Below are positions 23,165-31,669 of a DNA stretch of 61,012 bases, one piece after another. The translations under genes were made by a program, and so were the position numbers. How positions within the stretch are numbered: the first letter of the stretch is position 1; every line of letters begins with the position of its first letter. Origin of the DNA: BRHc4a sp049323915 (GTDB lineage: Bacteria > Bacillota > Desulfotomaculia > Desulfotomaculales > Desulfocucumaceae). Location: assembly GCA_049323915.1 (NCBI GenBank), contig JBMOPC010000093.1:1-61012 (forward strand), given 5' to 3'. A model generated the notes under the pieces. That model was not told where the DNA came from. It made no database searches and saw only the letters and a list, made by a program, of their open reading frames with translations.

Positions 23165-24587
23165 TAAAATCACCCGCTTTTTTAAAATTCCCGGCCCCGG
23201 CCACCCCGGGCCGGGTCAACTGGCCGGGGGATAATATTCTCTCAAGATCTTCACCGCTCAGAAGTCCCGTATCCACCACCAGTTCCCTCAGTTTTTTACC
23301 TTCAGCCAGAGACTTTTCCACCAGCCCCGTCGCCGTCTGGTATCCCAGATAAGGCACCAGCGCGGTTATAAAGCCGTGGCTCTTTTCCAGCCAGCCCCTG
23401 CACCGGCCAATGTCGGCCGTTATCCCCCTGATACATTTTTCTGCAAATATGTCAGCTGCATTTGCAAGTATATCAAGAGACTGCAGCAGGTTATGGGCGA
23501 TAAGGGGCATGAAGGCGTTCAGCTCCAGCTGCCCGCCTGATGCAGCCATAGCGGCTACCTGATCGTTTCCCATCACCTGGAAGGCTGCCTGGGCAACCAT
23601 CTCGGGTATCACCGGGTTAACTTTTCCCGGCATAATGGAAGACCCCGGCTGGCACTGGGGAAGTCTGATTTCAGCCAGCCCCCCCAGAGGGCCCGAGGAT
23701 AAAAGCCTCAAGTCCCCTGCAATCTTGGCCAGATTTACCGCCGCAGCCTTGAGAAGACCCGATACCTCGACAAAAACATCGGCGTTCTGGGTAAGGTCCA
23801 CCGTGTTTTCCGCCCTGGAAAGGCCATGGCCGGTAATGTCCCGCAGCACTTCAATCACTGTGAAAATATACTTTCGGTCGGCGTTCAGTCCTGTTCCGAC
23901 GGCGGTGCCCCCCAGATTGACCTGCCGCAGCCTCTCCTCCGCCTTGTACAGCCGCCAGCGGTCCCTGGCCACCGCCTCGGCGTAGGCGCCGAATTCCTGG
24001 CCCAGTGTTATGGGCACCGCATCCTGCATTTCGGTGCGGCCAAGCTTGAGGACTCCGGCGAATTCACTTTCCTTTTCCTGCAGCGCGGCCTGAAGGCCGG
24101 CCATGGAATCGCTCAGCCGTAAAACCATGCCGGTGGCCGCAATCCTTAGGGCGGTGGGATAAACATCGTTGGTGGACTGGGAAAGATTTACGTGCATCAG
24201 AGGGTCCACCACGCTGTACTCGCCCTTTTCTCCCCCCAGTATCTCTATGGCCCGGTTGGCCAGCACCTCGTTCATATTCATATTGGTGGAGGTTCCCGCC
24301 CCTCCCTGGAGGGCGTCCACTATAAACTGGTCAGCCAGAAGGCCCCCCGACACCTCCTCCGCCGCCCGGGCGATGGCCTGCCCTTTTTTGGGGTCCAAAA
24401 TACCGGCCCTTACATTGGCCGTGGCTGCCGCCTGCTTTACCATGGCCAGCGCCCGTATAAGGGCGGTATGTGTTTTTATCCCGGACACGGGAAAATTAGC
24501 GGCCGCCCTTGCTGTATGTATTCCGTAATAGGCATCCCGGGGAACCTCCACCGGTCCCAGAAAGTCAGTCTCAACCCTGAAGCTCAA
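23142..24587 (-). CDS. aspA: Aspartate ammonia-lyase embedded in the hyd maturation operon
   Basis: A 481-aa fumarase/aspartase-superfamily enzyme that converts aspartate to fumarate and ammonium. The signature GSSIMPGKVNPV is present, together with NMNEVLANRAIEILGG and the substrate-region LSQSTNDVYPTALR. The open frame reaches 24680 inside hydE, but the TTG at 24587 has GGGAGG nine bases upstream and matches the family N-terminus (FRVETDFLGPVEVP), so I use it. It overlaps hydE upstream and hydF downstream. Co-transcription with H-cluster maturases suggests that local ammonium or fumarate supply matters for maturation; this is inference. Confidence 0.93.
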   Translation of the reverse strand: MSFRVETDFLGPVEVPRDAYYGIHTARAAANFPVSGIKTHTALIRALAMVKQAAATANVRAGILDPKKGQAIARAAEEVSGGLLADQFIVDALQGGAGTSTNMNMNEVLANRAIEILGGEKGEYSVVDPLMHVNLSQSTNDVYPTALRIAATGMVLRLSDSMAGLQAALQEKESEFAGVLKLGRTEMQDAVPITLGQEFGAYAEAVARDRWRLYKAEERLRQVNLGGTAVGTGLNADRKYIFTVIEVLRDITGHGLSRAENTVDLTQNADVFVEVSGLLKAAAVNLAKIAGDLRLLSSGPLGGLAEIRLPQCQPGSSIMPGKVNPVIPEMVAQAAFQVMGNDQVAAMAASGGQLELNAFMPLIAHNLLQSLDILANAADIFAEKCIRGITADIGRCRGWLEKSHGFITALVPYLGYQTATGLVEKSLAEGKKLRELVVDTGLLSGEDLERILSPGQLTRPGVAGAGNFKKAGDFNGCWGAE

Positions 24588-25662
24588 AACCGTTTCCCTC
24601 CCCCCGGCCGTCCGGCGGTCCACACCACCTTGGGCTGTGCCCGTAGCCGCTACCGGGGATACGGCCCATACCGGTGACAAAGGAACGGATTTCTTTCACC
24701 GATCTTTCCGGATCTTTATCGTAACCCAGCTTATTTGGATAAATGCTGTAGTGGGGCCGGTATTTTCGCGGTGTTACATTTGGCATTACCACATTGGCGC
24801 CACACTGAAGCGCCAGCCTGCGCCCATGGGGGTGCATTGTCCCCAGGGCGGTGGTGGCCGGTATATGAGCATGGGGCAGCAAAAGGCGTGTTATGGCGAT
24901 GGCGGTCAGGGTGGCCTCCAGCCCCCCCCCGGGGCATGATCCCAGCGGTGTATCGGGGCTTGGAACGAAGGGGCCGATACCGGCCATTTCCACATCCAGC
25001 TCCCTGAGCAGCAGCAAATCTCCGGCCAGCGCTTCTGCTGTCTGACCGGGCAGCCCTATTATATTCCCGGATCCCACCTGGTAGCCCAATTGCTTGAGAG
25101 TCCGCAGGCACCCTATGCGATCCCCCAGGACGGTCCCCGGCCGCAGCGCGGCAAACAAATCCGGGTCGGCTGTTTCATGCTTTAAAAGGTACCTGTCGGC
25201 GCCGGCTTCCTTAAAGGCCGCCAGTTCGCTTCCGGGCCGCATGCCGATGGAAAGTGTGACGGCAACATCCAGCTCCCCCTTTATGGCTGATATGATGGCA
25301 ACCAGAGCCTCCTTAGTATAATACGGATCCTGGCCGCTCTGTAAAACCAAGGTTTTCAGCCCCATGGCGGCGGCATTACGGGCAGCGGAAATTATTTCCC
25401 CGGGATCCATCCGGTAGCGGCCAACTGCCCTGTTCCCGGCGCGGAGGCCGCAATACATGCAGTTTTGGACACAGTGGTTGGAGAACTCTATAATACCCCT
25501 TAAATGAACCTCGTCCCCCACCCAACCGGACCTGACGGCATCCGCCCGCTTATAGATATGTTCCTTTTCCCCGGGGCTGGCCCGGAGAAGGGCCAGTATA
25601 TCCTCCCCGGTCAGGGAATCACTGTGTGTCGTAGTTTTTTCCAGTAGTTTCTCGATACTCAT
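24571..25662 (-). CDS. hydE: [FeFe]-hydrogenase maturase HydE (radical SAM)
   Basis: A 363-aa radical SAM protein acting on the HydG product during [2Fe] subcluster assembly. The SAM-cluster cysteines are C64, C68 and C71 (CVQNCMYCGLR), followed by the SAM-binding LVLQSGQDPYYT and the barrel segments GNIIGLPGQT and PSPDTPLG. The ATG at 25662 has GGAG six bases upstream; a TTG at 25674 would add four residues. It is the first gene of the maturation operon and is divergent from the hydrogenase structural cluster across a 170-bp AT-rich gap. Confidence 0.95.
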   Translation of the reverse strand: MSIEKLLEKTTTHSDSLTGEDILALLRASPGEKEHIYKRADAVRSGWVGDEVHLRGIIEFSNHCVQNCMYCGLRAGNRAVGRYRMDPGEIISAARNAAAMGLKTLVLQSGQDPYYTKEALVAIISAIKGELDVAVTLSIGMRPGSELAAFKEAGADRYLLKHETADPDLFAALRPGTVLGDRIGCLRTLKQLGYQVGSGNIIGLPGQTAEALAGDLLLLRELDVEMAGIGPFVPSPDTPLGSCPGGGLEATLTAIAITRLLLPHAHIPATTALGTMHPHGRRLALQCGANVVMPNVTPRKYRPHYSIYPNKLGYDKDPERSVKEIRSFVTGMGRIPGSGYGHSPRWCGPPDGRGEGNGFELQG

Positions 25663-25832
25663 CGGATACTCCAATAACTTTGTTCATTTTTTAAAATATA
25701 CGATTGATTTATTCCCAAAGTATGATTATTATGAAATATAACATCATTCACAATATTTATCAACATCTATTAATAATATTTATTATAATTGGTATATATT
25801 CATAAGAATTATTTATGGGCAGGTGGCTTTTA
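25663..25832. promoter_or_regulatory. Divergent control region between hydE operon and hydrogenase operon
   Basis: About 170 bp, strikingly AT-rich compared with its neighbours, with several TATAAT- or TATATT-like hexamers (for example TATAAT near 25793 on the plus strand) but no convincing -35. It must carry both outward promoters, so H-cluster maturation and hydrogenase synthesis are probably co-regulated here. Confidence 0.55.
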
Positions 25833-26174
25833 TTGAAACTTGCTGATGTTAAGAGCATTTTGGATGCGGAAGTGATTACCGGGGAAGAGTTGCTGGATAC
25901 CACGGTAAGTTCGGGTTTTGGATGCGATTTGATTAGCGACTCCCTGTGCTTTTCCAGGCCGGACTGCCTGCTTCTCACCGGGCTGACCAATATTCAGATT
26001 ATCCGGGTGGCGGACATGATCGAGGCCAGGGCGATCGTATTTGTGCGCGGCAAAAAGCCGGGGCGGGAAATTGTTGAAATGGCCAGGGAAAGAAGAATAC
26101 CGCTTTTGGTGACCAGACTCTTTCTTTTTGAAGGCTGCGGACTTTTGTACAAGCACGGCCTCCGCAGCTCCTGA
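25833..26174 (+). CDS. DRTGG domain protein (first of two)
   Basis: A 113-aa protein made of a single DRTGG-type domain (KLADVKSILDAEVITGEE at the N-terminus, then SGFGCDLISDSL and IEARAIVFVRGKKPG). The domain occurs in phosphotransacetylase-associated and CBS-containing proteins and is thought to bind a small ligand. The TTG at 25833 has AGGTGG six bases upstream and gives the usual family N-terminus, so I prefer it to the ATG at 25815. It leads the hydrogenase operon; a second DRTGG gene lies at 27949. Its role is unknown, plausibly sensory. Confidence 0.8.
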   Translation: MKLADVKSILDAEVITGEELLDTTVSSGFGCDLISDSLCFSRPDCLLLTGLTNIQIIRVADMIEARAIVFVRGKKPGREIVEMARERRIPLLVTRLFLFEGCGLLYKHGLRSS

Positions 26175-26191
26175 CCTTTTGGGGAGTGAAA

Positions 26192-26608
26192 ATGTTGAAA
26201 ATGGAGTTCAGTGTAAAGGGAAACGATTTCACCCGGGCCGGAGAGGCGGCCACCAAAATCAAAAAAGCTCTGCAAATGGTGGGAATGGATGTCAACACCG
26301 TCAGAAGGGCCGTTATAGTTGCCTACGAGGCCGAGCTGAATATAGTCATTCACGCCAGGCAGGGAATATTGACCCTTTCCGTGCACCCGGACAGGGTGGA
26401 AATACGGGCCGAGGATGAAGGCCCCGGCATACCCGACATTTTACTGGCCATGCAGGAAGGTTATTCCACCGCCCCTCCCCACGTGAAAAAAATGGGCTTC
26501 GGGGCGGGAATGGGTCTGCCAAACATCAACCGCTGTTCTGACAGACTTGAAATTGAAACCGAGGTCGGCCGGAGAACTACGGTCAAAACGATAATTTTTA
26601 ATCAGTAA
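26192..26608 (+). CDS. GHKL ATPase / anti-sigma-factor-like (RsbW-type) protein
   Basis: A 138-aa stand-alone HATPase domain like the serine-protein kinases RsbW and SpoIIAB. Seen: VAYEAELNIVIHA (N-box), EDEGPGIPD (G1 box) and KKMGFGAGMGLPNINRCSD (G2 and lid). No histidine-phosphorylation or sensor domain is present. Such proteins usually bind and inhibit a sigma factor or phosphorylate a partner; in hydrogenase clusters of this type the partner is not known. GGGGAG lies five bases before the ATG at 26192. Confidence 0.82.
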   Translation: MLKMEFSVKGNDFTRAGEAATKIKKALQMVGMDVNTVRRAVIVAYEAELNIVIHARQGILTLSVHPDRVEIRAEDEGPGIPDILLAMQEGYSTAPPHVKKMGFGAGMGLPNINRCSDRLEIETEVGRRTTVKTIIFNQ

Positions 26609-26620
26609 GTGGTGAAAAAA

Positions 26621-27952
26621 ATGCAACCGTACTTTCATTCGGTAATGCTTGACCGTGATAGCTGCAAGGGCTGCACAAACTGCATAAAGCGGTGCCCCAC
26701 CGAGGCCATAAGGGTCCGGGAGGGCCGGGCCAGGATAATAGAAGAGCGCTGCATTGACTGCGGCGAATGCATACGCATATGCCCCAACCGGGCCAAGCTG
26801 GCCATCACCGACCCCCTGGACAGGCTTAAAGATTACAAATACACCATCGCCCTCCCGGCGCCCTCGCTGTATGCCCAGTTCGGCCCTCAGGCAATGCCCG
26901 CCAACATATTGGGAGCGCTTCTGGACCTGGGCTTTAATGATTTTTACGAGGTGGCGCTGGGGGCCGAGGCTGTTTCGGTAAAACTGCGCCAGTTTATCAG
27001 CCCCCCCGGGCCCAGGCCCATGATTTCCTCTGCCTGCCCGGCGGTGGTGAGGTTGATGCAGGTCCGTTTCCCCGGGCTTTTAGACAATATAGTGCCCCTG
27101 GAAACCCCCATGGAGATATCGGCCCGCCTGGCCAGGGAGAAAGCTATAAATAAAGCTGGGCTAAAAGATGAAGAAATAGGGATCTTTTTTGTAACTCCCT
27201 GCCCCGCCAAAGTGACTGCCGTGAAACAGCCCTTCGGGCCCAGGTCGCACGTGGACGGCGCCATTTCCATGTCCGAAATATACGGGGAAATACTGGCAAA
27301 ACTTGAATCCCCCCGGTTCATCCACCAATACGTATATTCACCTCCCAGGGGTGTGGGCTGGGGCAAGTCAGGGGGTGAGAATCATGCTATTATGAGCCAT
27401 TCTCTGCTGGCGGTGGACGGTATTCACAATGTAATCAACCTGCTGGAAGAAATCGAAAGGGGCGGGCTGAGAGACATCGACTATATCGAGGCGCAGTCCT
27501 GCTCGGGAGGCTGTATAGGCGGCCCCCTGGTTCCCCAGAACCCCTTCGTGTCAAGGGTACGCATGGATAATCTGGTCAGAAAGCTCAGCCGGCAAAAGGT
27601 GCCGCTGCCGGAATTTCCCGCCGACCCCGATTTCTACCGGCTGAAAAAAGGGATTACCCCTCTGCCGGCCTTACAGTTGAGCGGGGATATTGACCGGGCC
27701 ATTGTAATGCTTGAAGATGTTGAAAAAATTTCTGCCGAACTTCCGGGGCTGGACTGCGGGTCCTGCGGATCGCCCAACTGCCGGGCCCTGGCTGAAGACA
27801 TTGTACGGGGCTACGCCGAAACATCATATTGTGTGTTCAAGCTCAGGGAAAGGCTTCAGCAGCTGGCGAGGGAGATAGTGGACCTCTCACACATGCAGCC
27901 CCCGGCCATGTTCAGGGAAAAGGCAGCCGCCGGCAAGGGGGATATGGAATGA
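26621..27952 (+). CDS. [FeFe]-hydrogenase-like Fe-S protein (putative sensory, HsfB-like)
   Basis: 443 aa. Two [4Fe-4S] ferredoxin motifs at the N-terminus (C15-C18-C21-C25 and C44-C47-C50-C54), then a hydrogenase large-subunit fold with degenerate H-cluster loops: SSACPAVV for L1, TPCPAKVTA for L2 (lacking the Glu of MPCxxKxxE) and SCSGGCIGG for L3. The four cubane cysteines thus seem kept, while L2 and L3 differ from catalytic enzymes. It ends with a DCGSCGSPNCRALAEDIVRG Fe-S domain. Probably a redox or H2 sensor that works with the ATPases and DRTGG proteins beside it; a slow hydrogenase is possible. The ATG is preceded by GGTG; the stop overlaps the next start (ATGA). Confidence 0.82.
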   Translation: MQPYFHSVMLDRDSCKGCTNCIKRCPTEAIRVREGRARIIEERCIDCGECIRICPNRAKLAITDPLDRLKDYKYTIALPAPSLYAQFGPQAMPANILGALLDLGFNDFYEVALGAEAVSVKLRQFISPPGPRPMISSACPAVVRLMQVRFPGLLDNIVPLETPMEISARLAREKAINKAGLKDEEIGIFFVTPCPAKVTAVKQPFGPRSHVDGAISMSEIYGEILAKLESPRFIHQYVYSPPRGVGWGKSGGENHAIMSHSLLAVDGIHNVINLLEEIERGGLRDIDYIEAQSCSGGCIGGPLVPQNPFVSRVRMDNLVRKLSRQKVPLPEFPADPDFYRLKKGITPLPALQLSGDIDRAIVMLEDVEKISAELPGLDCGSCGSPNCRALAEDIVRGYAETSYCVFKLRERLQQLAREIVDLSHMQPPAMFREKAAAGKGDME

Positions 27953-28311
27953 CCCTTTGGCAATCAATCATCAATTCACTGGAATTAAAACTTGAAACCA
28001 GTCCGGAGACGGTCCGGCGCAAGGTTGCGGGCGCCTACTGCGGCGACCTGCTGAGCGATGTGCTGGCACGGGCGGAACAGGGAGACATTTGGATTACCAT
28101 CCACCGGCACCGCAGCGTGATTGCGGTGGCGTCGCTTCTAAACCTTAGCGGCGTGGTGGTAACGGGCAGCCGCAAACCCGATCAGGACACGCTTGAAGCC
28201 GCCGAAACAGAGGGAATACCTCTTTTCACCACCCGGCTGGATAATTTTCAGGCCTCCGGGCGGCTGTACGGAATAATCTTTTCAACCGGTAAGGACAAAA
28301 AAAACCAATAA
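27949..28311 (+). CDS. DRTGG domain protein (second copy)
   Basis: A 120-aa DRTGG-type protein (ETVRRKVAGAYCGDLLSDVL, then IAVASLLNLSGVVVTGSRKP and EGIPLFTTRLDNFQASG), related in layout to the gene at 25833 but clearly diverged. The ATG overlaps the preceding stop codon, so it is translationally coupled to the hydrogenase-like protein. A longer in-frame start at 27829 lies inside the upstream gene and is not used. It is followed after a short gap by the HydC-type gene. Confidence 0.8.
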   Translation: MTLWQSIINSLELKLETSPETVRRKVAGAYCGDLLSDVLARAEQGDIWITIHRHRSVIAVASLLNLSGVVVTGSRKPDQDTLEAAETEGIPLFTTRLDNFQASGRLYGIIFSTGKDKKNQ

Positions 28312-28335
28312 TAGAGAACCAAGGAGGCAGACAAA

Positions 28336-28833
28336 ATGTCACACAACTGCTCTTGCCGCAACGAGCTGACCCAGGAGCAGCTAGATGAGGTATACAGCAT
28401 ACTGGATGCACACCGGGGGCAACCCGGCAGTTTGATACAGGTGCTCCACAAAGCCCAGAATATGGCGGGCTACATCCCCAGGGAACTTCAGGCCAGGGTG
28501 GCCGAAACACTTGACGTTCCCCTGTCCAGGGTATACGGGGTGGTATCATTTTACTCCTTTTTCACCAGCGTCCCCAAAGGCAGGCACAAAATCAGCGTTT
28601 GCGCCGGCACGGCCTGTTACGTCCGGGGCGCCAAGCAGTTACTCAATAAGTTGGCAGAAGATATACGGATAAAACCCGGTGAAACCACCGGCGACGGATT
28701 TTTTTCACTGGATGTGGTCCGCTGCGTGGGAGCCTGCGGCCTGGGGCCGGTGGTAACGGTGGACAATGATGTGTATGCCAGGGTTCACAACGGCAATCTG
28801 GCAGATATCCTTTCCATGTACACGAAGGAGTGA
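28336..28833 (+). CDS. hydC: NuoE-like [2Fe-2S] subunit of bifurcating hydrogenase (HydC)
   Basis: A 165-aa thioredoxin-fold [2Fe-2S] protein of the NuoE family. Its cluster ligands are in CAGTACYVRG and CVGACGLGP; the N-terminal helical part (LIQVLHKAQNMAGYIPRELQ) is typical. In trimeric HydABC enzymes this subunit relays electrons next to the flavin subunit that couples ferredoxin and NADH oxidation to H2 formation. AAGGAGG precedes the ATG. It is separated from hydB and hydA by a GHKL ATPase gene and a ferredoxin-like gene, an arrangement seen in other clostridial and syntrophic clusters. Confidence 0.92.
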   Translation: MSHNCSCRNELTQEQLDEVYSILDAHRGQPGSLIQVLHKAQNMAGYIPRELQARVAETLDVPLSRVYGVVSFYSFFTSVPKGRHKISVCAGTACYVRGAKQLLNKLAEDIRIKPGETTGDGFFSLDVVRCVGACGLGPVVTVDNDVYARVHNGNLADILSMYTKE

Positions 28834-28839
28834 GGTGTT

Positions 28840-29304
28840 TTGGAAGAACTGTCCCAGCACATACTGGACCTTTCCCTCAATGGTCTGGAGGCCGGCGCCA
28901 CCAGGCTGGAAATATTGGTAAGGGAAAACACCGCAGAAGATTTTCTGGAGTTTAAGGTGAGGGACAACGGCCTCGGGATTGCCGACGAGGACATCCCCAA
29001 AGCAATGGACCCCTTTTATACCACAAAAAAAAACAAGCGGGTGGGGCTGGGCATTCCACTTTTGCGTGACGCCGTGGAAAGATGCGGGGGCAGCTTTAGA
29101 ATAAGGGGAATGCCCCTGGCGGGGACCACCGTCACTGCGGTCTTTCCTCACGGACACCCGGACCGGGCCCCCCTGGGAGACATTGCCGGAACACTGTATG
29201 TATTAATAGCGGGCAACAGAGACCTTCACCTTGTCTACAAACACGAATACAACGGAAACAGCTTCTTTTTCGATACAGAGGAACTGGTCAAAACACTGGG
29301 GTGA
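28840..29304 (+). CDS. GHKL-type ATP-binding protein (second copy)
   Basis: A 154-aa HATPase-fold protein. EELSQHILDLSLNGLEAGA holds the N-box, RDNGLGIADEDI the G1 box and KRVGLGIPLLRDAVERCGG the G2 region. The C-terminal 45 residues form an extra strand-rich tail (YVLIAGNRDLHLVYKHEYNG). It has no sensor or phospho-acceptor domain. It starts with TTG six bases after the hydC stop. With the gene at 26192 it makes two lone ATPases in one hydrogenase operon, which suggests a dedicated signalling or partner-switching module. Confidence 0.8.
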   Translation: MEELSQHILDLSLNGLEAGATRLEILVRENTAEDFLEFKVRDNGLGIADEDIPKAMDPFYTTKKNKRVGLGIPLLRDAVERCGGSFRIRGMPLAGTTVTAVFPHGHPDRAPLGDIAGTLYVLIAGNRDLHLVYKHEYNGNSFFFDTEELVKTLG

Positions 29305-29389
29305 ATACCCATACAAACGCCGGCGGTGCTGGCGTGGATTAATAATTACCTTTCCTTGAAAATCAAGGAGCTGAGGGAGGCAAAAAGAA

Positions 29390-29743
29390 TTGAAAAGCTT
29401 GGAAGAACTGGATAAACTGCGGGAGAAACTTCAGCAGGACCTAAAAATAAGGGAAAAAAGCCCGGATGTATCGGTTACGGTAAGCATGGGCACATGTGGC
29501 ATCGCGGCGGGGGCCAGGGAAATTGTCAAGGCCATGCTGGAGGAGTTAAAAGAACAGGGGCTGAACGGTGTGGCCCTGACCCAGACCAACTGCATCGGCC
29601 TTTGCCAGCATGAGCCACTGCTGGAGATAAAAAAGGGCGATGAAAAGACCACCTACATAAATGTTGACCGGGAAAAGGCCAGGGAAATTGTAAAAAGGCA
29701 CCTTGCCAAAGGCGAAGTCATAAAGGAGTGGACCACCAGTTGA
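29390..29743 (+). CDS. Stand-alone [2Fe-2S] thioredoxin-like ferredoxin
   Basis: A 117-aa thioredoxin-like [2Fe-2S] protein. Cluster ligands are GTCG at the end of the first strand and NCIGLCQHEP later; the C-terminal YINVDREKAREIVKRHL matches the same fold in the N-terminus of HydB. A coiled N-terminal stretch (LEELDKLREKLQQDLK) precedes it. The TTG start has GAGGGAGG upstream. It may be an extra electron carrier or an assembly partner of the HydABC complex; related genes are often found just before hydB. Confidence 0.85.
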   Translation: MKSLEELDKLREKLQQDLKIREKSPDVSVTVSMGTCGIAAGAREIVKAMLEELKEQGLNGVALTQTNCIGLCQHEPLLEIKKGDEKTTYINVDREKAREIVKRHLAKGEVIKEWTTS

Positions 29744-29859
29744 TACGGCCAGGCGGCAATTATTCAGCCCTTGAATACACACACTTTTTTGAATTGTTGA
29801 ACTAAGCCGGAATTTGTATTTTTACCCAGGCCCAACCGTACAAGGAGGATAAACGAACA

Positions 29860-31650
29860 ATGGAAATGTACAGATCGCATGTCCTGGTCTGCGCGGGGGC
29901 AGGCTGCATTTCATCCGCCTGCAAGTCGGTGCAAGCCGCGCTTCAGATCAGTATAGACAAACACGGACTTGAAAAGGAAATAAAAGTGGTGGAGACCGGG
30001 TGCATGGGGCCCTGCGACCTTGGCCCGGTGATAATGGTGTTCCCCGACGGTGTTTTTTACCGCAGGCTGAAGCCGGATGACGCCGAGGAAATAGTAATCC
30101 AGCACCTTTTAAAGGGGAAAGTGGTCACAAGGCTTCTGCACCAGCCGGACGGAACGGCAGAGGTGGCAAGCTATGAACAGCTTGAATTCTTCAGGCGGCA
30201 GACTCGGGTGGCCCTGCGCAACACCGGCGGCATAAACCCGGAGTCGGTGGAAGAGTATATCGCCCGCGACGGCTACCGCGCACTGGGCCAAGCCCTGTCG
30301 CAAATGACGCCGCAGCAGGTGGTGGACGTTATAAAGGAGTCCGGGCTGCGCGGACGGGGTGGCGCGGGATTCCCCACCGGCCTCAAGTGGGAATTCACCG
30401 CCCGTTCTCCGGGATACCCCAAATACGTGGTCTGCAACGCGGATGAGGGAGACCCCGGGGCGTTCATGGACAGGAGCATACTGGAAGGCGACCCTCATTC
30501 GGTGCTTGAGGCCATGGCCATCTGCGGCTATGCCATAGGCGCACCCAAGGGTTACGTCTATGTCCGGGCGGAGTACCCGCTGGCCGTGGAAAGACTGGAA
30601 ATAGCCATTGAAAAAGCCAGGGCGTACGGGCTACTGGGAGAGAGTATATTTGGAACGGGATTCAGCTTCGACATTGAAATAAGGGTGGGCGCCGGGGCAT
30701 TTGTGTGCGGTGAGGAGACAGCCCTGCTGGCTTCCATTGAGGGGCGCCGGGGCGAGCCGCGCCCGAAGCCTCCTTTCCCTGCACAGGAGGGCCTGTGGGG
30801 CAAACCCACGGTAATCAACAACGTTGAAACACTGGCCAGCATACCCCCCATTATTTTAAACGGTGCGCCGTGGTACGCGGCGATAGGCGCCGGGAACAGC
30901 AAGGGCACCAAGGTTTTCGCACTGGCCGGGAAGATAAACAACACCGGACTTGTGGAGGTGCCCATGGGAACCAGCCTGAGAGAAATAATATTCGACATCG
31001 GCGGCGGCATCCCGGGCGGCAAGAAGTTCAAGGCGGTGCAGACCGGAGGGCCGTCCGGCGGCTGTATTCCGGCGGAATACCTGGACACCCCGGTGGATTA
31101 CGAGTCCCTGACCAAGCTCGGCACCATAATGGGATCGGGCGGGATGATAATAGTTGACGAAGATACCTGCATGGTGGACCTCGCCAAGTTTTTCCTGGAG
31201 TTCGTGCAGGAGGAATCCTGCGGCAAATGCTCCCCCTGCCGCATCGGCACAAAGCGCATGCTGGAAATAATGGAGAGAATCACAACCGGAAAGGGGCAGG
31301 AAGGGGATATCCAGCTTTTGGAAGAGCTTAGCCAGGGCATCAAGAGCTCGGCCCTGTGCGGCCTCGGGCAGACCGCGCCCAACCCCGTACTGAGCACCCT
31401 GCGCTATTTCCGGGATGAGTACGAGGCCCACGTACACGATAAAAAGTGTCCGGCCGGGGCCTGCTCTGAACTGCTGGAATACTACATAGACCCCAAAAAC
31501 TGTCAGGGATGCGGACTGTGCGGCAAGGTATGCCCCGCCGGGGCCATTTCCGGGGAGAAGAAAAAGCCTCACCAGGTGGACGCCGCAAAATGCGTCAAGT
31601 GCGGCTCCTGCAGGCAAAAATGTAAATTTGGCGCTATTATCACCCTTTAA
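29860..31650 (+). CDS. hydB: NuoF-like NADH/FMN subunit of bifurcating hydrogenase (HydB)
   Basis: A 596-aa flavin subunit. Domains in order: N-terminal [2Fe-2S] (CAGAGCISSACKS), NADH/FMN-binding core (GRGGAGFPTGLKWEF; GAGAFVCGEETALL), the NuoF [4Fe-4S] motif CGKCSPCRIGTKRM with a later LCGLGQ, and a C-terminal 2[4Fe-4S] ferredoxin (CQGCGLCGKVC and CVKCGSCRQKC). This layout is that of HydB in electron-bifurcating hydrogenases rather than complex I. It oxidises NADH or reduces NAD+ in concert with ferredoxin and H2. It follows AAGGAGG and is 20 bases before hydA. Confidence 0.95.
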   Translation: MEMYRSHVLVCAGAGCISSACKSVQAALQISIDKHGLEKEIKVVETGCMGPCDLGPVIMVFPDGVFYRRLKPDDAEEIVIQHLLKGKVVTRLLHQPDGTAEVASYEQLEFFRRQTRVALRNTGGINPESVEEYIARDGYRALGQALSQMTPQQVVDVIKESGLRGRGGAGFPTGLKWEFTARSPGYPKYVVCNADEGDPGAFMDRSILEGDPHSVLEAMAICGYAIGAPKGYVYVRAEYPLAVERLEIAIEKARAYGLLGESIFGTGFSFDIEIRVGAGAFVCGEETALLASIEGRRGEPRPKPPFPAQEGLWGKPTVINNVETLASIPPIILNGAPWYAAIGAGNSKGTKVFALAGKINNTGLVEVPMGTSLREIIFDIGGGIPGGKKFKAVQTGGPSGGCIPAEYLDTPVDYESLTKLGTIMGSGGMIIVDEDTCMVDLAKFFLEFVQEESCGKCSPCRIGTKRMLEIMERITTGKGQEGDIQLLEELSQGIKSSALCGLGQTAPNPVLSTLRYFRDEYEAHVHDKKCPAGACSELLEYYIDPKNCQGCGLCGKVCPAGAISGEKKKPHQVDAAKCVKCGSCRQKCKFGAIITL

Positions 31651-31669
31651 TCAAATGGAGGAATAACAC

